Assembly: GCA_030685065.1 (NCBI GenBank)
Contig: JAUXQH010000058.1
Span: 1-64,000, forward strand
Reading direction: 5' to 3'
Length of the DNA stretch: 64,000 nucleotides
From: Pseudomonadota bacterium
GTDB lineage: Bacteria; Myxococcota_A; UBA796; SXON01
Made by a program: the position numbers and the translations under genes. The number at the start of each line of letters is the position of its first letter. The first letter of the stretch is position 1. This document shows positions 45,482-53,438 of this stretch, one piece after another. The notes under the pieces were generated by a model that worked only from the letters and a program-made list of their open reading frames with translations, had not been told where the DNA came from and searched no databases.

Positions 45482-46416
45482 GCGGAACCAGGCGGATCCG
45501 GGTCTACCACTCGGCCCGGTACGAGGCCGACATCGGCGAGCACGTCATGCCGATCCGGAAGTTCGGCATGGTCCGCCGCGCGATCGAAGAGGAGGGCCTG
45601 CCCGTCGACATCATCGAGCCGGCGCCGGTCGCGGACGTCGATCTGTTGCGCGTCCACACGCCAGAATACCTCCGCGCCATCTCCACGGGTGAGCCGCTCG
45701 CGCTCGCCCAGTCCCAGAAGTTCCCCTGGTCGCCCCAGCTGGCCGAAGCGGTGCGGTGGACCAACGGAGGCTGCATCGCCGCGCTCTTCGCCGCGCTGGA
45801 GGACGGCATCGCCGGCAACCTCGCGAGCGGGTTCCACCACAGCCACCGCGAGCACGGCGAGGGCTACTGCACGTTCAACGGGCTGGTGGTGGCCGCCGAT
45901 CGCGCCCGCGCGGAAGGTCGCATCAGCCGCTCGTTGGTGGTCGACATGGATCTGCACTACGGCAACGGCACCGCCTCGCTCCTCTCGACACGGCCCTCCA
46001 TGTTCCAGCTCTCCATCTACGGAAACTGGTACGACCGGAACCTCGCCTACCGGGACGTGGCGGCCGCGAGCACCCCCGACACCCAGAACGCGTGGTCGGT
46101 GCCCGTCCCGAACGGGGCCGGGCGCGCCGAGTACCTCGGCATCCTCGAAGCCCGGCTCGGCGCCGCGATCGACCGCGCGCGTCCGGACGTGATCCTGTAC
46201 CAGGCGGGCGCGGACCCCTACAAGGAAGACCCCTACTCCCCCCTCGATCTCGACCACGCCGCGCTCCGCGCGAGGGACACGTACGTGTTCGAGACCGCGA
46301 AGCGACGCGGCATCCCCGTCATGTGGGTGCTCGCGGGCGGCTACACCAAGGACACATCGAAGGTGGTCGAGGTGCACCTGAACACGGTTCGTGCCGCGGT
46401 CGAGGTCTACACGTAG
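45478..46416 (+). CDS. HDAC-family deacetylase, acetylpolyamine-amidohydrolase-like
   Basis: 312 residues; GTG start overlapping the fusion gene's stop (GTGA). Zinc-dependent deacetylase fold with all active-site parts: charge-relay H120/H121 in SGFHHSHREHGEGYC, zinc ligands D158 and H160 in VVDMDLHYGNGT, third ligand D246 in YQAGADPYKEDP, and the catalytic Tyr in LAGGYTKDTSK. The length and lack of extra domains suit a small-molecule (acetylpolyamine, acetoin-type) deacetylase. Tight coupling to an acyltransferase-aminotransferase fusion suggests that acetyl groups are put on and later removed from an amine intermediate. A protein deacetylase role cannot be excluded. Confidence 0.88.
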   Translation: MSGTRRIRVYHSARYEADIGEHVMPIRKFGMVRRAIEEEGLPVDIIEPAPVADVDLLRVHTPEYLRAISTGEPLALAQSQKFPWSPQLAEAVRWTNGGCIAALFAALEDGIAGNLASGFHHSHREHGEGYCTFNGLVVAADRARAEGRISRSLVVDMDLHYGNGTASLLSTRPSMFQLSIYGNWYDRNLAYRDVAAASTPDTQNAWSVPVPNGAGRAEYLGILEARLGAAIDRARPDVILYQAGADPYKEDPYSPLDLDHAALRARDTYVFETAKRRGIPVMWVLAGGYTKDTSKVVEVHLNTVRAAVEVYT

Positions 46417-46445
46417 CGGCTCCTCGTCGGGGACGGAGATAGTTT

Positions 46446-46463
46446 GGCTCCTTCCACGGAGCC
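46446..46463 (+). promoter_or_regulatory. Hairpin covering the ribosome-binding site of the lipoprotein gene
   Basis: GGCTCC (46446-46451) and GGAGCC (46458-46463) form a 6-bp stem with a TTCCAC loop. The right arm contains the GGAG ribosome-binding site of the gene that starts at 46468, so the stem would mask it. It may alternatively help end the upstream operon. Confidence 0.35.
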
Positions 46464-46467
46464 TCCC

Positions 46468-46791
46468 ATGCGTCTACTCCTCCTCGTGCTCCCCCTCCTC
46501 GTCGGCTGCGGCGTGCTCGAGGGCGGGACCGGCTGTGACTTCCGCGACCAGGACCCAGGGGACGCGCGCTGCCAGGAGCGCCTCGGCACCCAGGCGACCG
46601 GGTTCGACGCGGCCTGCGAGGGCCTCGGGGACACCGTGATCGAGGGTGGCTGCGATCTCACCGGCGCGATCGCGGGCTGCTCGACCACCATCGCGGGCGG
46701 CACGATCACCGATTGGTACTACGCCCCGGAGACCCTCGAGACGGTCACCGCCACGTGCGCGGACGACGACGCCGAGCTCGTCACTCCCTGA
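46468..46791 (+). CDS. Small Cys-rich lipoprotein, unrecognised
   Basis: 107 residues from the ATG at 46468. Signal peptide with lipobox LVGC (MRLLLLVLPLLVGC, Cys14). The mature part is acidic and has about six further cysteines (GCDFRDQDPGDARC, DAACEG, GGCDLTG, AGCSTT, ATCADDD), suggesting disulfides in an exported domain. It follows the deacetylase gene by 51 nt in the same direction and its ribosome-binding site lies in a hairpin. No family recognised; likely anchored in the outer or inner membrane facing the periplasm. It converges on the GNAT-like gene, whose stop adjoins its own. Confidence 0.6.
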   Translation: MRLLLLVLPLLVGCGVLEGGTGCDFRDQDPGDARCQERLGTQATGFDAACEGLGDTVIEGGCDLTGAIAGCSTTIAGGTITDWYYAPETLETVTATCADDDAELVTP

Positions 46792-48018
46792 TCACTTGCC
46801 GGCCTCCGCCGGCTCACCCGGAAGCGGCTCACCCAGAAGGGGCTCACCCGGGAGCGGCTCGTGCGCGCGGCGTGGCGTGCGCGGCCGGTCCACCCGCGAC
46901 ACGATGGGGATCCCCTCCCACGTGAAGTCCTTGTCGCGGTTGCCGTACACGTGCGCGGGCCGGGTCTCCAGCTCGGCGCGGATGCGGGCGAGCTGTTGGT
47001 CGAGCCACTTCGGCTCCTTCGCGAGCTGCTCCCGGATGCCGCTGTCGAGGTATTCGCGGGTCGCCTCGTCGTTCGGATAGTAGCGTTTGTAGGCGTTGTA
47101 GCGCCAAAGCCGCTTGAGCCGGTGGAGGTCCTTCGGGCCGGTCGGCAGCGGAAACAGCTCGACGAAGTCCTTGCGCTTGGCCCGCGCCTCGAGGCGGTCG
47201 AGCACGAGATCCAGGCTGTTCTCGAGGAACTCCGGCGCGCAGTGGCTCTCGAAGTCGTCGTAGAGCAGGTTCATCACCGCGCGCGCCTCGTCGATCGGGA
47301 GCGTGGCCTGGCGCTCGCGGCCCATCCGGCGGACCAACACCATGAACGGCATGGGGTTGTTTCCGGTCTGCCGGATCACCTCGGGGTCGCGGAAGTCCGG
47401 CTGGCGGTACGGAAAATGCTGGGGGTTGATCGCGTCGAACCCGCCGCGCCCGTAGAACAGGATCCGCTGCCAGGAGATGCGGTCCTCGGGGGCGAAATAC
47501 TCCATCTCGGCGGTCAGGTCGACGCGCATGCCGAAGTACTTCCCCGGCTGATCGGGGAGCGGGAGCTGGAGCTTTCCGCGGGCGTGCAGGTCGGCGAGGT
47601 AGCGCATCGCGAGCTCGACCGGCGCGATGCGGAGCCAATACGAGAGCACCGAGCCGCGCGCCTCCGGCAACATGTAGATGTGCGAGAGGTACACAACGCA
47701 GAGATCGGGGGAGTAGGCCGGGTTCACCAGCACCGAGCCGTCCCGCACGCCGCGGAGATTCCCCTGCTCGTCGCGCGCGACCAGCAAGAAGTACAGGATG
47801 TAGGTCCCGTCCTTGGTGGGCTCGTACGGATCGTCGAGGAGGAAGCTGCGGATCGCCTCCTCGCGCTCCATCTCGCCGTGGGGGCCGAACGCGCTCCACA
47901 ACAGGGCGAACGCCCGGGCGAAGTCCGGGTCGTCGGGAGTCGTGATCTCCCAGATCTGGTACTTCCTGGTCTCCCGCTCGATCATCTCCACCACGTCCTG
48001 GTGGAACAGATCCTTCAT
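46792..48018 (-). CDS. GNAT-like acyltransferase protein, paralogue of the fusion's N-terminal domain
   Basis: 408 residues. Aligns by eye with residues 10-250 of the fusion protein: LLWSAFGPHGEMER, YFLLVARDEQGNLRGVRD, VVYLSHIYMLPEARGSVLSYWL, AEMEYFAPEDRISWQRILFYGRGGF, FPYRQPDFRDP, MPFMVLVRRMGRE and the ESHCAPEFLEN block. The pattern (a strand, then LP..RGS...LRIAP.ELA) suits a GNAT core, but it is much larger than ordinary GNATs (150-180 residues) and has about 150 extra C-terminal residues with positively charged helices (RLWRYNAYKRYYPNDEATREYL), ending in a GEPLPGEPLLGEP tail. Cytoplasmic. Substrate unknown; the genomic setting suggests an amine or amino acid. Confidence 0.68.
   Translation of the reverse strand: MKDLFHQDVVEMIERETRKYQIWEITTPDDPDFARAFALLWSAFGPHGEMEREEAIRSFLLDDPYEPTKDGTYILYFLLVARDEQGNLRGVRDGSVLVNPAYSPDLCVVYLSHIYMLPEARGSVLSYWLRIAPVELAMRYLADLHARGKLQLPLPDQPGKYFGMRVDLTAEMEYFAPEDRISWQRILFYGRGGFDAINPQHFPYRQPDFRDPEVIRQTGNNPMPFMVLVRRMGRERQATLPIDEARAVMNLLYDDFESHCAPEFLENSLDLVLDRLEARAKRKDFVELFPLPTGPKDLHRLKRLWRYNAYKRYYPNDEATREYLDSGIREQLAKEPKWLDQQLARIRAELETRPAHVYGNRDKDFTWEGIPIVSRVDRPRTPRRAHEPLPGEPLLGEPLPGEPAEAGK
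46811..46855. repeat. 15-bp tandem repeat (3 copies) at the 3' end of the GNAT-like gene
   Basis: Units at 46811-46825, 46826-46840 and 46841-46855 share GGCTCACCC and differ in the last bases. They encode the (L/P)GEPL repeats at the C-terminus of the overlapping minus-strand protein. Simple slippage-type repeat. Confidence 0.75.
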
Positions 48019-48129
48019 GCAGAGGCGGACACGCGCGCTCAAGGGGCGCTCCGCGCTGTCTTTCGGCGTAGATCCCAGCGCTTGCCCATGCGGGGGTGTA
48101 GGTGGTAGGGCGATGGCGGGGGGCGAGGT

Positions 48130-49458
48130 TTGGGCGCGTTCAAGGTCGACATCGATGAAAACCGGTCGGCATGGACCGACGACAAACCTCCGTACCGCCC
48201 CGCGCCCGCGCTGGCCAGCACCATCGAGGTCGACGTGGCGATCATCGGCGGCGGGTTCACGGGGGTGTCCACGGCGCTTCACCTCACCCGCCGCTTCCCG
48301 GAGCGTCGCATCGCGCTGCTGGAGGCAAAGCAGCTCGCGAACGGCGCCAGCGGTCGCAACGGCGGGATGGTGCTCAACTGGATCAACGGCGTCGAGCACG
48401 ACGATCCGGCGCGCGCCCGCCGCATCTACGACGTGACACGAAGCGGCATCGACCTCATCGAGGAGACCATCTCGCGCCACCGCCTGCCGGTCGGCTTCCG
48501 GCGCGATGGGTGCCTCGAGGTCTTCACGGACGCGGCGCGCGCGGCGGCGGCGGCCCGGCAGGCCGAGTGGCTCCAGAGCGCCGGCGTCCCCATCCGCTTT
48601 CTCGACAGCGCCGAGCTCGCTTCCACCTTGAAGATCGGGGGCGCCGCGGGCGCGCTGTTCGACCCCCACGCGGGCCAGCTCGACGGCGTGGCGTACCTGC
48701 GCGCGCTCAAGCCGGTGCTCTCGAACCACGGGGTGACGATCTTCGAGGACACGCCCGTGTTGTCGGTGCGCGAGGGAGCCACGTGCCTCCTCACCACCCC
48801 CGGCGGATCGGTGCGGGCCAAGGCCATCGTGCTCGGAACCAACGCCTACACCCCGGCGCTCGGGTATTTCACCTCGGGGCTCCTGCCGCTCCACTCTCAC
48901 GTCATCTCCACCGAGCCGCTCCCCCTCGCGCGGTGGGCGGAGCTCGGCTGGAGGGGGGTGGCCGGCTTCTCGGACGATCTCGATCGCATCGCCTACGCGA
49001 GCCTGACCCGCACGGGGAGGCTCACCTTCGGTGGAGGAAGCAACGCGTCCTACGGCTACCAATACGGGGGGCGCACCACCTGGAGCGGGCCCGCCGACAC
49101 CGGGTTCGCGGCGGTAGAGGCGCGGATGCGACGGTACCTGCCCGGCGCCGCGGACGTACGCGTCGCGTCGCGTTGGACCGGCCCGGTGGCGGTCACCCTC
49201 TCGCGTGTCTGCACGATGGGGGTCCGCGGCGAGCACAAGAACGTCTACTTCGCGTTGGGTTACAGCGGCCACGGGATCACGTTGGCCAACCTCGCCGGGC
49301 GGGTGCTGACGGACATCTACAGCGGGGACGACGCCCAGTGGAAGGATCTCCCCTTCTACCAGCAGCGCCTGCTCTGGATCCCCCCGGATCCGCTGCGCTG
49401 GATGGGCTACCAGGCCTACACCGCGATGACCGGCCGATCCCCCCGGCGGAGCCTATGA
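48130..49458 (+). CDS. FAD-dependent amine/amino-acid oxidase (PuuB/DadA-like)
   Basis: 442 residues, TTG start. DAO-family flavoprotein. N-terminal WTDDKPPYRPAPAL (the typical short lead of gamma-glutamylputrescine oxidases), FAD-binding VAIIGGGFTGVSTALHL (GGGFTG at 40-45) with LLEAKQLANGASGRNGGM about 30 residues on, then RRDGCLEVFTD, GQLDGVAYLRAL, GTNAYTPALG, HSHVISTEPL, and C-terminal YFALGYSGHGITLANLAGRVLTDIYSG. Family members oxidise the C-N bond of amines or glutamylated/acetylated amines to aldehydes with O2. Divergent from the GNAT-like gene with 111 nt between, so they may be co-regulated. Substrate inferred from neighbours only. Confidence 0.85.
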   Translation: MGAFKVDIDENRSAWTDDKPPYRPAPALASTIEVDVAIIGGGFTGVSTALHLTRRFPERRIALLEAKQLANGASGRNGGMVLNWINGVEHDDPARARRIYDVTRSGIDLIEETISRHRLPVGFRRDGCLEVFTDAARAAAAARQAEWLQSAGVPIRFLDSAELASTLKIGGAAGALFDPHAGQLDGVAYLRALKPVLSNHGVTIFEDTPVLSVREGATCLLTTPGGSVRAKAIVLGTNAYTPALGYFTSGLLPLHSHVISTEPLPLARWAELGWRGVAGFSDDLDRIAYASLTRTGRLTFGGGSNASYGYQYGGRTTWSGPADTGFAAVEARMRRYLPGAADVRVASRWTGPVAVTLSRVCTMGVRGEHKNVYFALGYSGHGITLANLAGRVLTDIYSGDDAQWKDLPFYQQRLLWIPPDPLRWMGYQAYTAMTGRSPRRSL

Positions 49459-49510
49459 GCGTGGCCCCACCGTCGTTGCCCGGCCCGGCGGCCACGGGTA
49501 AGGTCCACGT

Positions 49511-50608
49511 GTGCACACCCACCCCGACGCCTCGGATCGTGACACCCTCCTGGTCACCGGGGGGGCGGGCTTCATCGGGGGCCGCTTCGTGGAGCAGCTC
49601 CTGGCGGACACCGGGGTCCGCGTGGTCAACCTCGACCTCCTGACCTACGCCGGCAACCTCGACTCGATCCCGTACGCGCTGGCGCACCCGCGGCACACCT
49701 TCGTACGGGGAGACATCGGCGATCGCGGCCTGGTGCGGGAGCTGCTCGAGACGCACCGTCCGCGCGCGGTGATCCACTTCGCGGCCGAGAGTCACGTCGA
49801 CCGCTCGATCGACGCGCCCGCGGCGTTCGCCGCCACGAACGTGCTCGGTACGGTCGAGCTCCTGAGCGCCACCCTCGCGTATTGGCAGGCGCTCGACGCC
49901 CCCGCGCGCGGCAGCTTCCGGTTCCTCTCCGTCTCCACCGACGAGGTGTACGGCTCGGTGGAGTCCGGCGCCGCCGACGAGCGTTCGGCCTTCGCGCCCA
50001 ATTCGCCCTACGCGGCCTCCAAGGCGGCCGCGGACCACTTCGTCCGCGCCTTCCACCACACCTACGGGCTCCCGGTCCTGACCACGCACGGGCCCAACAC
50101 CTACGGTCCGGCGCAGTTCCCCGAGAAGCTCGTCCCGCTCATGATCCTGAACGCGCTGGAGCGCCGCCCGCTCCCCGTCTACGGAGATGGCGGCAACGTG
50201 CGGGAGTGGCTCCACGTGGCGGATCACGCGCGGGCGATCCGATGTGTCCTCGCCGAGGGCACGCCGGGCGCGGTCTACCCGGTCGGCGGGGGGACCGCGC
50301 GAACCAACCTGGAGCTGGTCCGCGCCATCCGCGACACGGTGGAGCGCCTCGTGCCCGACGGCGACGGGGCGAGCCGCGCCCCGATCCAGTTCGTGGCGGA
50401 TCGTCCGGGGCACGACCGTCGGTACGCGGTCGACGCCGCCTCGATGCGCGCGCTTGGCTGGGCGCCCGGGGTCGAGCTGGACGCCGGCCTGGAGGAGACG
50501 GTGCGGTGGTACCTCGAAAACCCCACCTGGATCGAGAGGGTCACGCGCGGCTCGCTCACGACGGGCGGCTATCGCCGCGAGCGCCTCGGCACCGGCCTCG
50601 CGGGCTGA
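49511..50608 (+). CDS. rfbB: dTDP-glucose 4,6-dehydratase
   Basis: 365 residues; GTG start. Extended SDR enzyme converting dTDP-glucose to dTDP-4-keto-6-deoxyglucose for rhamnose and other deoxysugars. Motifs: LLVTGGAGFIGGRFVEQLL (NAD), LTYAGNLDSI, FAAESHVDRSID, the catalytic VSTDEVYGS, YAASKAAADH (Tyr-x3-Lys), TYGPAQFPEKLVPLMI, VYGDGGNVREWLHVADHARA, and DRPGHDRRYAVDAASM. The usual NNYGP reads NTYGP. No other rfb genes are next to it, so the cluster is split. Follows the FAD oxidase by 52 nt, probably without a functional link. Confidence 0.94.
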   Translation: MHTHPDASDRDTLLVTGGAGFIGGRFVEQLLADTGVRVVNLDLLTYAGNLDSIPYALAHPRHTFVRGDIGDRGLVRELLETHRPRAVIHFAAESHVDRSIDAPAAFAATNVLGTVELLSATLAYWQALDAPARGSFRFLSVSTDEVYGSVESGAADERSAFAPNSPYAASKAAADHFVRAFHHTYGLPVLTTHGPNTYGPAQFPEKLVPLMILNALERRPLPVYGDGGNVREWLHVADHARAIRCVLAEGTPGAVYPVGGGTARTNLELVRAIRDTVERLVPDGDGASRAPIQFVADRPGHDRRYAVDAASMRALGWAPGVELDAGLEETVRWYLENPTWIERVTRGSLTTGGYRRERLGTGLAG

Positions 50609-50642
50609 CGCCACGCTCCACGCTCCCCCTCGGCCCGTCCGG

Positions 50643-51980
<1,338 letters not shown>

Positions 51981-52141
51981 GATTGTTCGGCCTAACCGGT
52001 TGCCTCCGCGGGAGCCGTGCCTAGCCGTTTGCCAGGGCCGGGGCATCGAACCGGTCTTTGTAGAGCGGCGATCCGGCGTTCGAAGAACAATAGGGCGCGC
52101 CGTGCGCGTTCTGGCTACGGATACGCGCGTCAGGAGTCAAG
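51981..52141. other. Intergenic region between divergent pepP and GNAT genes
   Basis: 161 nt holding the two divergent promoter regions. It contains the perfect palindrome AACCGGTT (51994-52001) and a second AACCGGT (52049-52055), 55 nt apart, which might be a paired operator. No tRNA or small RNA fold is apparent. Confidence 0.3.
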
Positions 52142-52861
52142 ATGCGGAGCCCCACTGCCAGGTTCACCGACGGCGCCCCCGCCCTCACGGTGTGCCCGGA
52201 CCCGGCGGATGAGGAAGGGCCGCCCGGCCCGCGCGCTCAACCGGCAGATCTACACGTCCACACCCTCCAGGCCGCGCCTCCGCCCTTCGAGGATGCCGAG
52301 CCGGTGGTACCATCCGCCTCGCCGAAGAGGACGATGGAGCGCTACCACCTCACCCGCTCGCTCGACAGCGAGGGCTACCACCTCGAGGTCAACGAGCTCG
52401 ATCAGCACGATGCCCGGCAGATCGCACTGCTGACCGAGCTCGACCTCCTCACCTATTCCGAGCCGACGTTCTCCCGATTTACCCTCGGCGCGTTCCTCCG
52501 CTTCGGTCGGGTTTTCACGATCACGGCGGACGGCCTGGTGATCGGCGCGACCCACTGCATGCGCAGCTTCGACGACCCGGGCGAGGTCGTGATCTTCAAC
52601 ATGGCCCTCCGTCCCGGCTGGCGCGGGCACGGCCTCGGAACACGCTTTCTCTACCGGATCCTCGAGAAGCTGCAGGCCGCGGGCAACCGATCCGTCTCGC
52701 TGGTGGTCGCCGCGACCAACGGCCGGGCCATCACGGTCTACCGCACCAAGTTCGGCTTCGAGAACGTCGCGACGCTGGAGAACGAATTCGGAAACGGCCA
52801 CGAGTACCTGCTCATGCGCCTGGCGCTCGACCGTCCGCTCCCCGACGCGCCGGCCCACTGA
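52142..52861 (+). CDS. GNAT-family N-acetyltransferase
   Basis: 239 residues from the ATG at 52142, which has AGGAG 5 nt upstream; a start at 52334 (MERYHLTRSL) would drop a Pro-rich, probably disordered 64-residue leader and cannot be excluded. The GNAT core shows VIGATHCMRSF, then VVIFNMALRPGWRGHGLGTRFLYRIL, i.e. beta4 plus the acetyl-CoA pyrophosphate loop (RPGWRGHGLG), and SLVVAATNGRAITVYRTKFGFENVATL with the NGRA..YR.K.GF block. Cytoplasmic acetyl transfer to a small amine or to a protein N-terminus; substrate unknown. Third acyltransferase in a 10-kb stretch. Confidence 0.86.
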   Translation: MRSPTARFTDGAPALTVCPDPADEEGPPGPRAQPADLHVHTLQAAPPPFEDAEPVVPSASPKRTMERYHLTRSLDSEGYHLEVNELDQHDARQIALLTELDLLTYSEPTFSRFTLGAFLRFGRVFTITADGLVIGATHCMRSFDDPGEVVIFNMALRPGWRGHGLGTRFLYRILEKLQAAGNRSVSLVVAATNGRAITVYRTKFGFENVATLENEFGNGHEYLLMRLALDRPLPDAPAH

Positions 52862-52943
52862 GTCTCCGATGCGGCGTGGTGGCCCAGATCACGAATCGCG
52901 ACAAACGTAGACCGGCGCCGCTCCCGCCTCGGTCAGGGGCGGA

Positions 52944-53438
52944 TCAGCGCCGGCCCGCAGCGCGCACGAACGTCTCGCGGATGGCCGAGGGCGCCGCGTT
53001 GTCGGGCAGGTACGCCACCGGCGCGTACAGCCGCACGAGGTTGGCCCAGCGCCGCGGCTCGCCGTCGAAGTCGTGGGAGAACACCGCGGGCAGCGTGTGT
53101 CCCGCGGCGCGGATCGCCGCGAGGATGTAGGCGCCCTGGTGCTCCTCGAGGAACTCGCGCGCGCGGACGGGGTCACCGTTGAAGCGCTCGGCGGTCTCCG
53201 CCACGTCCCCCAGGAGCACGCCCGCCTGCACCCGATCGAAGCGCATGTCGAGGAACACGAGATCGAACCGGCGCTCGCCGAGCAGGGAGAGCGCCGCGCC
53301 GCCGTCCCCCGCGCGGGTGAAGACGAAGCCCTCCGCGCAGAAGCGCGAGAGGTTCTCGGTGTACTCGGTGCCGTCCTCGACCACGAGCACGTCCACCGCT
53401 GGGCGGGCGTCGCGCGACGGCGCTACGAAACGGTCCAT
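52944..53438 (-). CDS. Single-domain response regulator (receiver)
   Basis: 164 residues. Receiver domain with the acidic pair E21/D22 (VLVVEDG), phosphoacceptor D64 (LVFLDMRFD) and the late TLPAVFSHDF and PVAYLPD strands (the canonical Lys is replaced: AYLPDN instead of ..KP). It contains an insertion of about 45 residues between the phosphorylation site and the next strand (DRVQAGVLLGDVAETAERFNGDPVRAREFL). No output domain. Its start overlaps the end of the TPR histidine kinase gene by 16 nt, so it is the last gene of the leftward signalling operon and probably a phospho-relay or feedback partner of that kinase. Confidence 0.8.
   Translation of the reverse strand: MDRFVAPSRDARPAVDVLVVEDGTEYTENLSRFCAEGFVFTRAGDGGAALSLLGERRFDLVFLDMRFDRVQAGVLLGDVAETAERFNGDPVRAREFLEEHQGAYILAAIRAAGHTLPAVFSHDFDGEPRRWANLVRLYAPVAYLPDNAAPSAIRETFVRAAGRR

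Noticed and set aside
45478..46416. HDAC-fold gene considered as an acetoin-utilisation acuC
   Set aside because: No acetoin genes are nearby; its coupling to the acyltransferase-aminotransferase fusion favours an acetylamine substrate, so no acuC symbol is given.
51981..52141. Search for a tRNA around the GCATCGAACCGGTC stretch
   Set aside because: Lacks a T-arm stem, acceptor pairing and an anticodon arm; no cloverleaf can be drawn.
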